This document shows, in pieces, positions 1 through 10,800 of a DNA stretch of 61,827 bases (its first letter is position 1; each line of letters begins with the position of its first letter). The notes below the pieces were generated by a model. The model saw only the letters and a program-made list of their open reading frames with translations. It was not told the origin of the DNA and did not search any database. A program made the position numbers and the translations under genes. The DNA comes from Paraglomus occultum (Eukaryota > Glomeromycota > Glomeromycetes > Paraglomerales > Paraglomeraceae), in assembly GCA_910592205.1 (NCBI GenBank), contig CAJVPJ010000036.1:1-61827 (forward strand), in the 5' to 3' direction.

Positions 1-176
1 GTCATATTGTTGTAATCGCCGCTGTGCGTGTTTACTTGTTCCCACGCACGCGAAATTTTTAAATAAAATCTGTTTGTTCAGTAGCATTAACCAATGAGTA
101 TTTGTTTGTCGTGGGAAGAAGAACAAATCGTCATTCAGTCGACAATAATACGGTTGTCTTGCACTTCATTTGAACC

Positions 177-249
177 AACAGCTTAAACTGGGCTTTAGCG
201 AGCACCTCGTTGTGAATAAAAGTTCCTCGCGATAGTCACTTCATTTGAA
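177..249. repeat. 73-bp direct repeat, copy 1
   Basis: This copy is identical to 723-795 over 73 bp and contains the core ctttagcgagcacctcg. The two copies flank a fragment of a LINE reverse transcriptase. A partial copy of the repeat end (cacttcatttgaacca) also sits just upstream, at about 161-176. The pair could be long target-site or segmental duplications, or internal repeats of the element itself. Confidence 0.85.
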
Positions 250-628
250 CCAGACAAAACCAACTGCCCATGGTGCCCTAACGAAGAACACAGCACACTA
301 CACCTCCTCCACCAATGCCACATAGCACAGTCACTGTGGGACACTGCCCACCTGATCTTTGCATGTGGAGCTAAACTACAACCCCCACCACACATCCCAC
401 ATCCTGACTTCTCCGAACCAGCTCCGTCTCCTCCGGTCCATACAATCAGCAACAATATCCACTCTCTGGAATGCCTTTACCACAAGGGCTTTCGGACATA
501 ACCCCACCCCCTCTCACTCAGACATCACCCAAACCTTCCTTAACCGCCTACTAACATTACGCTCTCTAGACCTACACATAGATCCAGGCACCCTAGATCT
601 CCATACAAAAAATGTATTCACTCATTAA
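244..628 (+). pseudogene. LINE (non-LTR) reverse transcriptase C-terminal remnant, zinc-binding (zf-RVT-like)
   Basis: From 244 one frame reads a zinc-binding motif of the type found at the C-terminus of LINE reverse transcriptases: C-P-W-C, then HLLHQCHIAQSLW, i.e. CxxC followed by HxxxxCH and a Trp. This frame stops near 500. The downstream sequence continues in another frame (359-628) with a segment containing SATISTLWNAFTTRAFGH, typical of the helical tail after the zinc motif. A frameshift therefore separates the two halves. No reverse-transcriptase catalytic domain is present, so this is a 5'-truncated, dead copy. The 73-bp repeats on both sides bound the fragment. Confidence 0.6.
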
Positions 629-722
629 AATCGCAACAGATAGATATACCCCCCCTTCATAATAACAAGCAGTCTGCCTTTTCTGGGCTTTTATTCTCTT
701 AATTTACTATGTAAAAGATAAA

Positions 723-795
723 AACAGCTTAAACTGGGCTTTAGCGAGCACCTCGTTGTGAATAAAAGTTCCTCGCGATAGTCACTTCATTTGAA
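723..795. repeat. 73-bp direct repeat, copy 2
   Basis: Second identical copy of the repeat at 177-249, immediately downstream of the LINE fragment and just before a Tc1 transposase tail on the other strand. Confidence 0.85.
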
Positions 796-823
796 AGCTC
801 TTGTTCTTAACATTAATGTGAAA

Positions 824-1057
824 TTAAAATGTGTCGTCGAAATTACAAAATTGACTCAGCAATAAAATTTTATGTCCAACCATTATTGACATGCGATCAA
901 TTAACTTTAGATATCTTTCAGGAGGAATTTGCAACCATTCTTGTTCAAACATAGACCCTAATTCTCTCAATCGGTTCAGAAAGGCTTGACCAAGTTCATT
1001 CCACAAATGCTCGACCCAATGACAATCTTTAAGATCAGTAAGATGCTTCTCAAACAT
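824..1057 (-). pseudogene. Tc1/mariner transposase, C-terminal remnant (copy 1)
   Basis: The translated fragment has the conserved end of Tc1-like DDE transposases: EHLWNELGQAF, then EQEWLQIPPERYLKLIDRM and a terminal V-G-H. This matches the usual pattern of a PIEHLW box followed by EEW..IP...Li.SMprRv. The DDE catalytic core and the DNA-binding domain are missing and there is no promoter-proximal part, so this is a 5'-truncated relic. Two further Tc1 relics (5365-5575 and 16141-16640) lie in the window. Confidence 0.7.
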
Positions 1058-1213
1058 CCATTTTGTTCTTGTAACTTGTAACGTTTTTTACATAATCATT
1101 GCTCGTTAGTCTTTACTGTTTGATTCTAATAGATAACTATGTAAGTCGCGTAAGGTATGTGTATTTAATATTAATGCTATACACTCGTGTCACGTGTAAA
1201 CAGATACGCAATG

Positions 1214-2446
1214 CTATTTGACAAATTTATTTCTCAGCAGATCTCTGAAAAAAACCTTACGGTGGTTACGCCCTTTCAACCAAGCTGCAACAATAATAAT
1301 AACCAATCCTAATAACACTACCAATAGTACGTAAATCCAGTAGTTTGAAAGAAATTTTACAATGCTAAAAATTAACAAACTTCCGCACGATACCAGGAAA
1401 AAGTATCCGTTATCTGTATGACTTTGTCTTGCATGTTTTCGCGTCATAAGTAATTCAAGTCTTCTGCCTTTAGTTGGTGGCTCTTGTCTATTTCTTGGTG
1501 GTAATGCTCGAACGTCTGGCGTAATTTTTTTTTCTATATGATAATGCAACAAATCATGCCACAGCTTTTTTGGCAGCACATCTTCGTATGGAATGATTCT
1601 TCTACTAAATCCCTCGGAGGAAATATTAAAAAATCTTATGTAAGGTATAAAGTCTGCTATCGCGGTCTTGACCGTACTAATCTCTTGGTCAGACCAGTCT
1701 CCTGGATTGTCAGAAAGACCAGGAACTTGCTTAACAACCCATCGTAAAACCAACATCCAAACATTCTCTTCATCCATGTTAAGATCATCATTATCGATAA
1801 CACCAAGTAGAGCGCTTTTTGGTAATTTGCCGATATCGTCAGACGTCAGGACGATTTCTGGAAATAACAGCATGGTTTGACCGCAATAACCAAAAAGTTC
1901 TTGTGCAGATTCCATTGATGAAGCAAACTCGTAAACCGAGAAAATATTTCTTTGTAGCCATTCTTCTCGTTCGTACATCAAATAATATTCGATCACCGGA
2001 ATCAAAGCATGCAACTGAAGCATGTTGGCACCTTTCAAAAGACCAATCCAATCCGTATCAATGGTGTCGCAAAACACTTTCCCGGTATAGATATACCTAC
2101 GAGACGATATATGAAAGTTAACAAAAATTGTATAATTGACTTGTGCAAACAGCCTATAGTCGAATAGTCTTCACCTAAGCAAAATTTCAAACACATCGGG
2201 TTCTATATCTTCAACCATTACAACAATTACAACCGATCGCGGCACCTCATCGGTAGTCTCGGTTATTTCATGCTCAAAGTACGAACTTCTTGCGCATAAT
2301 ACCGACGCGTGAGCAAAAAATATTTTGCTGTTTGGATATTTTCCAGCGTGAATTGAAGTATCTGTATGGTTGCCTTTTTCATAAAACTTCGCGTAATCCG
2401 ATGAAAGATCTGAAGACAAATCAGCTATGTTTCGTGCGTTGCCCAT
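1214..2446 (-). CDS. BTB/POZ-BACK domain protein with C-terminal transmembrane anchor
   Basis: Two-exon model: exon 1 2175-2446, exon 2 1214-2096, 384 aa. The start is the ATG at 2446. The N-terminus (about residues 15-115) is a BTB domain of the Glomeromycotina type, with SSDYAKFYEKG, then AGKYPNSKIFFAHASVLCAR and SSYFEHE, followed across the intron by RYIYTGKV. A BACK-like helical region follows (LLKGANMLQLHALIPVIEYY, and further helices to about residue 280). Instead of the usual Kelch or TLDc domain, the C-terminus has two adjacent hydrophobic segments (around FFLVSCGSLLIFSIVKFL and IYVLLVVLLGLVIIIVAAWL) before a basic tail, so it is probably a tail-anchored or hairpin membrane protein. 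BTB-BACK proteins typically act as Cullin-3 adaptors; here the site would be a membrane. This family is hugely expanded in arbuscular-mycorrhizal fungi. Confidence 0.82.
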
Positions 2447-2638
2447 TGAAGAAGACGACAAGTCTCGGGTCAAGGAGGAAGAACTTTCTCATGACTTTGT
2501 GTCTGCTGCTCACGCTAAATCTGACATATTGATTCCCTTATGTCATTATCACTTCATTTTCGTTTGATTAACGTTTACATAAGCTCACGATTGTGAAATG
2601 TGGTGTGACCATTCGTAAAAACGGGGGTTTCGATAAAA

Positions 2639-2659
2639 GGGAAGGGAAGGGAAGGGAAG
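2639..2659. repeat. GGGAA microsatellite
   Basis: About four tandem GGGAA units, about 190 bp upstream of the BTB gene start. Runs of G spaced by AA could form a G-quadruplex, but nothing else supports a function. Confidence 0.7.
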
Positions 2660-2796
2660 AGTTGAGCATGTGATTAACAGTTAAAGTCTTACGGATACGT
2701 TCTTTGATAAAAATATTTGTTGCATTCAATTGATCACGTTATCCCAATCAACTTGACACGAGGATCATTTCCCATCACAGAAAGTCTTTTTTGCTT

Positions 2797-3430
2797 TCAT
2801 GGCGTAAACGCTACCAAACTCGTATAAAAAACGAAAAGTTCGATAAGTGCGAAATGTTCGTTTATTATATTGACGACTGTAAGAATGCAGAGAGAGTTAA
2901 TAGTCTCAATTCTACACCCCAATGGGCCTTCCAATTTATTAGTCACTGGGCGAACTAAATCAAGAAAAACAAATATGATTATAGAACACGCTATATAAAA
3001 AATGACGATCTGCTTTTGATTGGACACCATCTTAAGGAACCCAAATATAGACATTTGAGAGATTGTTACCAAATCATTGCGAATAGTCCAAAGCCATATC
3101 GCGAAAATGTTACGTTCCGATCCAGTACATGCTGATTTCCAATGACTCTCAATAGTTTTAATGTTTTTCCCAGTGTACACTAATTCGTTGCAAGATAAAC
3201 ATATGGCAATTCCTATCGTAGGAGCGTGTGAACTACGGTCTGGAAATTGTATCAATGTTCTACCTTCAAGAAACCTTTTGCTATTAATATTCATTCCTGA
3301 AATACATTAGGCGTTCCCAGATACGTTCTTTCCACTCACTGGGAGTTTCTCCAATCAGTACTTGTGGCATCCTGCAATATTCATGCCATTCTTCAGGAGT
3401 GTAGCGTCCATAAATAAATTCATTTAAACA
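2797..3430 (-). pseudogene. hypothetical protein fragment, unknown family
   Basis: On the minus strand an open stretch (about 3300-3430) reads YGRYTPEEWHEYCRMPQ and ETPSEWKERIWERLMYF, which is charged and Trp-rich. It is followed by a second open frame (2797-3294) containing ICLSCNELVYTGKN and [14 protein letters not shown], then a hydrophobic C-terminal half with two possible membrane segments. The two stretches are in different frames and could be exons of one gene or a broken gene. I do not recognise the family. No confident start codon or splice junction was found. Confidence 0.25.
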
Positions 3431-3727
3431 ACTTGGTCAATTATTATAAAGAATGATGTATCTAAATGCTGGTTATTAGACTTGCATGTAACAGGATTCA
3501 ATTTTTGTTTTCAGAAGCAGAGCTTCCTCGCATCGCGAGATCTATATGCTAGTTAATTAAACAATATCAAGAAAAACAAAATGGCGTTCTTAGTGCTTGT
3601 ATTATTGTTCGCAATGCCCCACCATACTAGTACACGATACAAGTGAAAGCGAAAATGACGAGAGCCGAAGCATTCCTCGAATAAAGCCTTGTACATTATC
3701 CAGCAAAAAACACTCCAAACGGCGAAC

Positions 3728-4330
3728 TTACAAAAACCCCCTTGAAGAAATTACTAAATAAGTGTTAGCTATAAAGAAAACAGCGCGCACACGTCTAATA
3801 ATTAATACTATGGATTGAAACATAAAAGACACTATGTCCACCAGCAGTCTTTGGGAAGAAATCTGCAAAGATTTACCCGTATTAAAGACAGATAACACTT
3901 TGCCCTTCTTGGTGTCGAGAATGAAAAGACGAATGGCATAAAGGCATAATGGGTAGACCATGTAAGTGAACTACAATGGAACGTCTGGGGACCGATTTGG
4001 GCGGAGTAAAGTAAATGCGTTTGTCATTGATAGTGACAGAGCTTAAAGAGAGATATTTTTCGTAAGTAGTAGCATCTTTGAAAGTGAGCTGGAGAAAGCG
4101 ATCAGCCGGGGAAAAGGCAACGCCAAGGAGATTATTACGAAAATAAGATTTGATAGCATTATCAGATATGTTGTTTGCTTTACGATCAATGAAGAGACTG
4201 TTAAGAGAAGACGTGTCAGGGGGGACGCGACCTACAAAAGGTTTGTTGGAAAGTGGTGTTTTTCCAAGAGAATATGGTAAACGAGCCGTCGGGATTGACT
4301 AACGGAATGCTCGTGGGAATAACTTTAATA
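3728..4330 (-). pseudogene. degenerate transposon-like reading frame (possible LINE ORF1)
   Basis: A minus-strand frame from about 4290 to 3950 reads ARLPYSLGKTPLSNKPFVG, then SLFIDRKANNISDNAIKSYF, FRNNLLGVAFSPADRFLQL and RRSIVVHLHGLPI. It has an RRM-like alternation (LQLTFKD..TYEKYLS...VTINDKRI) such as LINE ORF1 proteins show. Translation continues only after a frameshift, into the frame at 3728-3961. Stops upstream and the frameshift mark it as dead. The assignment to LINE ORF1 is inference from layout; LINE and Tc1 relics on both sides make a mobile-element origin likely. Confidence 0.35.
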
Positions 4331-4760
4331 AATGAAGTAGACGGAAGAGGGGGTTGCTGAAGAGCAGCAGTAGGATAGGGAAGAGGAAACAGCACTAGAA
4401 GAAGTTGTATTGGTTGAAAACATGTTTATTGACTCTTTAAACGGGGCAGTAGAAAGGAAAAAAGTCGAGTCGAAATAAAGGGTTATATAATTTCGTGCAC
4501 CCCCATGATTAATGATGTAATGCATTTTAGCAGGTGTGAGTAGATAATAAATGACTTTAACACTTTTAATTCGACTGCCTATCATCAGTCAAATTAACAA
4601 CAGACATACTTAATGAAGTACAAAAAATCAGGGTAGTCAAATTACTGGGTAAGTTGAATTATAGGGAGTCAAATTTTCAGTATAATAAATCATGTAATCA
4701 ATGGTAATAGTAACATTAGTTAAACGAACGGCCAGTTTTATTGTCTAGTTATGGTGTTAT

Positions 4761-5225
4761 TCAAAACACACTGCCTAATCTAGCTAAATTTTTTAGGCTT
4801 GTAATGCCATGCTCTCCACAATTACCACACTGGTTTTGATGCTTGACTGGTCTCAACTCTTCTGCTCGCTTGATTCGCTTAGAACTTTTCGAGCAGACCT
4901 TTAATTCTGCGTTTTCTTGGGTTCTGAAGGAATTGATCAGTTGATGGGTCATTTCTCTGTCATTTTTTCTCCATCGCTCACGTAACTTATCATCGATATT
5001 AGTGGTGCTGTTTTCATCAGCCTGATTATCTATTTGTTCGCTTTGTTGCATTTCAGTTAACAGATCCTGCAGTTTCTTAAGAATATCTCGCGCAATTCTC
5101 CACAGTTCTCCATATAGTTTTCGCTCATTGATATCTTCCCTTCTTTCCTCTTGGAGGTCTGCTGGCGATACAAACCAATCAATTATATTACGTCTAATCT
5201 CTTCGCGACATACAGTGTGTTGCAA
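4761..5225 (-). CDS. uncharacterised coiled-coil fragment with CxxC motif
   Basis: A 154-residue open frame with no family I recognise. It has an N-terminal charged helical stretch (RRNIIDWFVSPADLQEERR, then ELWRIARDILKKLQDLLTEM), a basic middle, and a C-terminal QCGNCGEHG motif that could bind zinc if another pair of ligands lay beyond an intron. There is no ATG at its 5' end, so it is either an internal exon or a remnant. It lies between transposon relics. Confidence 0.25.
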   Translation of the reverse strand: MQHTVCREEIRRNIIDWFVSPADLQEERREDINERKLYGELWRIARDILKKLQDLLTEMQQSEQIDNQADENSTTNIDDKLRERWRKNDREMTHQLINSFRTQENAELKVCSKSSKRIKRAEELRPVKHQNQCGNCGEHGITSLKNLARLGSVF

Positions 5226-5364
5226 AAAAAATAAAATAATGAAAAACTTCGCTGTTATGCACTTAACGAATGAACAAAATTTTATGAATAAAGACTTATT
5301 TGCAAGCTAGAAAGCAACAGATTTTATTGATATATATATTTAATATGGTATATGCTCTCCATTA

Positions 5365-5575
5365 TCAGCAATAATCAACAATAATCAACTCGCAACGTTT
5401 TTTCATTGATTCTACAAGATAAACTAGAACAGTATTTGGAAATATTCTCTCACTCTTCCACCATAAATGACTCTAATCACTAATGTTTTTTGGCATGCGC
5501 TTTTGCAATCTGGTTTTTACAATGTGCCAGAGGTTCTCAATTGGGTTCAAATTCCTTGCAATCGCGTACACCCTC
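5365..5575 (-). pseudogene. Tc1/mariner transposase, C-terminal remnant (copy 2)
   Basis: On the minus strand the frame reads RNLNPIENLWHIVKTRLQKR followed by MPKNISD, a stop codon, then a continuation ending in VYLVESMKKRCELIIVD and a stop. NLNPIENLW is the conserved end of the DDE region in Tc1/IS630 transposases. The internal stop and the missing N-terminal two thirds make it a pseudogene. It diverges from the copy at 824-1057, so it is probably a separate element family. Confidence 0.7.
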
Positions 5576-5638
5576 GTCTCATAAATGTAATATCACTTGC
5601 CGCTGTTGTTCTTGCTTCGAAACTAGAATTTCAAGTGT

Positions 5639-5663
5639 GCCTGCCCGGCTTCGTCGGGCGGGC
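5639..5663. repeat. GC-rich perfect hairpin
   Basis: A 9-bp stem (gcctgcccg pairing with cgggcgggc, one G-U) closes a 7-nt loop. It stands out as a GC island in AT-rich DNA, directly downstream of the Tc1 relic. It could be a foldback element or transposon end. Confidence 0.6.
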
Positions 5664-5699
5664 TTGTTAACACAAATATTGGCAATAACCTGACAAGTT

Positions 5700-7813
5700 G
5701 GTTTCTAAATATAGTATATCAGTGTATAAGTTCAGGTGTAGTACGTTCAGATACTAAAGGCAGCAGTTAGCTTGTGTGGCGATCAATTGTACATAACATC
5801 TATCCGTAATTAATTTCCATTATCGGCAGCTGCGTCACGTGTACCCAGAGACGTCAACTGTTTGGTGTTCTAATTCTAGTTGCGTAATAATTTTAAACTG
5901 ACTAAATTATTCTCTCCTACATTTGTACATGTTTGTAATTATTTCAAAAAACTTATAATACTCCTCTTATAAAATGCTAAAAAACAATTGCCTGAAGGCT
6001 CTTAACAAATCTGTAATACTGTTATATGGACGAAATTTAGGCGAGACAATAACTCGACTTGCTCTTGCTATGTGTACTGAGGTGCAGCACTGTTATGAAG
6101 CAACATCTAACTGCGGGTAGTTCTATTATAATTGAAAGTTTAACCTGCTGTCAAACTGTACGCAATGTTAATGCTTTATATTTACAAAATTTTATAATTT
6201 TTGCATTAATTTACTAACACATGCCACATCTTGTCGCTTTCACAAATATGTGGAATCAGTATTGTTCACGTCAATTTAAAGTGGTTTCGATGAAAGAACT
6301 TTGAAGAAAGATATCTTAACAACTATCATTAAACCAAAGCAAACTTGGTTTAGTTCGAAGACCAGAACTTGAGTTTTTATTTGATTAGTTTTACGTTAAT
6401 ATAGCTTATCTGCACGACAAATTTATTAAACGCTCCACGCTCACAAATGTTTAAAATTTTTTCTAGCGACATCCGATCGAGCTGAAGTTACGGATACTTA
6501 AGCTTTATTATGTCAGATAATTTTCTCATTTGTTGAGCTCGTCGAATACGTATGACCGCTACCGTATCAAGATTACTTGATACATTATTATACTGATCAG
6601 ACTTGTAACAAACGTTTTCTCTTACTCGGATTATTTGGTTCTATTATTAGCGTGACTTGTCAAGATCTTTCGACGCAAAAGCAACGTGAAGCAATTTCTG
6701 TTACCACATGTGCCTACATAATCATTAATGACCACTGAGCGCTCATTTTAATTTGGAAACTCGCATACTAATACAGACTGATCTGCAATACATCAAACCA
6801 CATGTGAAAAGCCTTTGTGAGAAAATTATCCGAAACACTCGTTTTTATGAGATATCCAAATTGTGAAGATTATCAAGGGGATAAAAATAATAATAATAAC
6901 AGCTAATACTAATGCTATTATAAATCTAACAATTTATTAATGTTCTGTATACTCTGGTGTTGCTTTTATTTTATCACGTAAAATGTGTATTGTGCATCAT
7001 CCAAGTGTAATTTATTTGTGCATGGGATTATTATTATAGTAATGTGACAAGCTCCGAAACGGGCCGTAACTTTTAGCGTGTTTTTTATGCAATAACAGTC
7101 GCACACAGATGCTCAAGTCACACGAAATTTTTTTGCGATAATCGGGATATTATCCTGCATGTTACACTTGCTACCTATGTATAATGCTTTCTTTTTAGGG
7201 TAATAATCTATGAATAGAAATTTTCGGTGTAACATGGGTAATCGTGTCATACGATAATCACACTTTTTTTTTAACGGGTATTAATTAGTATGATCAATTC
7301 TACTGACTTTTCTAGCGTACAGCATACGAGATGTCAAATCATGGTTAATTTATAACTAACACACATTATCCAATTTGAATCAGTGTACTGTATAAAAGTA
7401 ACGGAAAAGCTATAATAGTGCATACCCGGTTTTTAAGATTTAGCGCGGCTAAGCAATGCTTGCTGATATTCAGATAGAAAAAGCGCAAAGTTTTTGATAT
7501 GGGCTTATCGCTTACCTAAACAATAGATTTTGGGGCAATCATAAATCTGTAATATTTCTTTCTCAATTCCATCTGACAAAATGTGTGAGTGCTAGAAGAG
7601 GCTTTTTAATTGTCAAATTTGGTATAGCAATTTTTTAAAAGCTTGCGCCACACACGTAAACACGACAACAACATTAGCAACAAAACTATTTCACAAATTT
7701 TGGGGCTCGAATGCGAGCGCATATGGACTGCAGCCGATGTTGTTCAACACGCTACTGATGTATGTTTTACTATATATTGACGCCAATTTGCGCACCACGT
7801 TTCCTTACATTTT
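5700..7813. other. AT-rich intergenic stretch upstream of the LodA-VioB gene
   Basis: About 2.1 kb without a supportable gene. Only short frames, A/T runs and a short (AAT)n run near 6887 are seen. The last few hundred bases should hold the promoter of the LodA-like gene, but I see no distinctive element beyond general AT-richness. Confidence 0.5.
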
Positions 7814-10800
7814 ATGATGGAAAAAACATCACCACCTGATTACGATAGTTTTGCAATATTCCCAGCTCTTAACATTGCACGTCTGGGTAACGCCAAAGGA
7901 TATTATGTTGGTTCCGAAATTCCTGGAGTGTATGTTGGAAGTAAGTTTTGACAAACCGTTAGTAATTACTTGTCTGCATCAAAAAATGTACCCGTGCGTT
8001 TAATAATGATTAATATTATTTTCATATTTACTGTCTTATAATATTATAGAGGGCAATCCTGATTTCCAATTTAAAATGAATGGTAAAATTATACCACAAG
8101 CCGCAAGGTTTAGAATCTATGGTTATAAAAACGACGAGAACTTGGGCGAGATAGACCTTAGCAAATATAAAGGTGTGACAATCAAATGGACTGTTGTACT
8201 GGCCAATAAGAAAGCAGCAAACAAAGCTTTTGAAGGCATGGCGCAGTATAATGCAAAAGGCCCTCTTCGAAATGCCGGTACGTAATTCTTGTACAGATTT
8301 TACAGTAGCAATGAATTTGCTATTAAAAAAATGTGCAAACTATCTTGTAGATTGGCCTCACGATAGATCGACGTTGATGGCTATTCAACAGCAAAGCCTA
8401 ACGTTTGATGGACATGGCCAACCACCATCGCCTAAAAAATTTAAGCCGCGAGTTTATCGTGAAAATATCGAAGATAAAGATGTTAACGACGGACATCAGT
8501 TAAAATTGGGCAAAATGATAGTAGAAAAACAAGGAAGTTTGTTAATTATCGGTGGAAAGGGAGAGTCTGGGAGTATTAAAGAAAGTTGGTATTAGTATAT
8601 TTTTGTAACTTTGTAAATATATTAATATGCTCAAATTAATTAATAACCCATGTTGTCATATTTTTGTAGATGCTATAATTACCGATTACGCAAACAATGA
8701 TTATTGGTACGATGACACTTGTGATGGTTCCATAGAGGCTACAGTTACAATCGCACATGATGAAAATTGTGAACCAAAGGTGCTCCAAAATAGAGGCAGG
8801 TTCCAAAACTACGCATTCAAGTGTATAGCTATCTGTTATAATAATAATGCTATTTTGATAATTAACCCGTGTACAATTTGTATTTAGAGGGAAAGTCATG
8901 GGTCCTTGTGGCACCTCCAAAGTATGCACCAGGTATTCGCAACGTTGTACCACTGTATCAAATTATCTTGGAAACGCAACACCCAGTTGATCCGGATTAT
9001 CCAGCAAATGATCCTGTAAATTATCTAAACAGTGATACGAGGGAAAAAAGGAAAGAAAATGTTCGTGTATTATTTGATCTGCGTTGCGGTATTATTGCTC
9101 GTGTAAACAGATAATTAACCATAATTATGCTATTCTGTACAGATGAAAGTGAATTACTACCGTGATATTTATCCAATCTTTGAAGCTGTCTGTAGAAACT
9201 CTTGGGTTAATGAGATGGGTTTTAGGGGTCATGGGACGGATAAGCCTGGTAACTTTTTAAATCCCAACTTGGAAATGAAGTTGAGCACTCCTCCAAGTGG
9301 TCAAGTTGATGATTACAAGCATATGAGGTTTGTTCGTTTATTATTTTTTTTTACCTTATTTTATTTTACCTTATTTTATTTTATTTTACCTTATTTTATT
9401 TTATTTTATTTTATTTTATTTTATTTTATTTTACCTTATTTTATTTTATTTTATTTTATTTTATTTTATTTTATTTTATTTTATTTTATTTTATTTTATT
9501 TTATTTTATTTTATATTGTTTTGTTTATTTAATCAAATCTAATTTAATTTTGTTTTGTCTTGTTTATTTAATTTAAATTTTTATTTCCTCTCCCCTTAAT
9601 ATTTCGTTGTGTTGATGAACAGAGAAAGCGTTTTATCTCGTGTCCGTATACCTTCCGAACTCGCAAGCTCGTTTGAATCCAATGGACAAGCTTATGATTA
9701 CTTCATGCCGCCTCTGTCTGGTATTGCTGGAGATGTACAAGCGAGTAACCCAGACACCTATTTAACTGTTACTCGGGGTCAATATTTGTAAGTAGTACAC
9801 CAGTCGTTCTACAATATTTAACTTAAATTAATATAAAATTTTTTATTAAGACTACTGCAAAAGTGGGCCAGGGGAGAATTTGAAAAAGGAGTTAAACCAC
9901 AAGATTACAAATACAATTACGAGTGCGATCCTGATCGACGAGAACCCACGTATGGTGACGATAAGATTGATTTTCAGGATATGGTTGCTAAAATCCTCGG
10001 CGATGCGAGTGATCAGGATAAGCTGGTTGCGCAAGTTCAGTTTTTAAACAAAGCCCCGCTCGAATGGTCTGTTGGAGGCGCATTCTTTCCTGGAATTGAA
10101 ATGACTTATTTGGCGTATGACAGGAATACATTTCATGAGTATTATGACTTTAGGTGAGCATAATTTACAAGCATCACGCACGTGTTTACTTATTTTTAAT
10201 ACATCATTGACATCCTTTTTCAATAAAGGATTAATTCCACCAATTTTCAACCTGGAGATATCAATAAATACATGGCTTTACCCTGGCAAGGCGATTTTTT
10301 CGAGTGCTCTAAAAATTGGTGGCCAGCTCAAAGGCCTGATATTGTAATTCCAAAAGAAGTATATGTAAGTAAAATCAACGTGATTTATTTTATTCGTAAA
10401 AATGAATTAATTGTTACTGATCATAGGAGAAAACAAGTGAAAAAAGAAAAATTCAGTCAGGCGACTTTGTGAAATGGACCCGCGGCTTTAGAGACAATGA
10501 ACAAAGTGACAACCAACCAAAATGGGGTGATTTGGACATGGTGAGAGTATGGTATAGGTATGTTAACGGTATATTTTTTTATCATACCTATGTATGATGC
10601 GATACTTTGATCTAAAATTATGAACTGTGTACAGATTGGGATTTGTTGTCGAGAAGGAAAACATCCTTGGTAACGATAAAGCATTCGTTGAGATTGAACA
10701 CGCACAAATTTATGGAGTCGATATTCAACAAGCGGATTATAAAACCCTAGACGATGTGAGAATCGTAATGCAATACTAATACTAGTTATATTGTTCACTT

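Noticed and set aside
9341-9514. Coding Phe/Tyr/Leu-rich repeat protein
   Set aside because: The frame is only the TTTTA microsatellite, which lies within an intron whose flanking exons join in phase.
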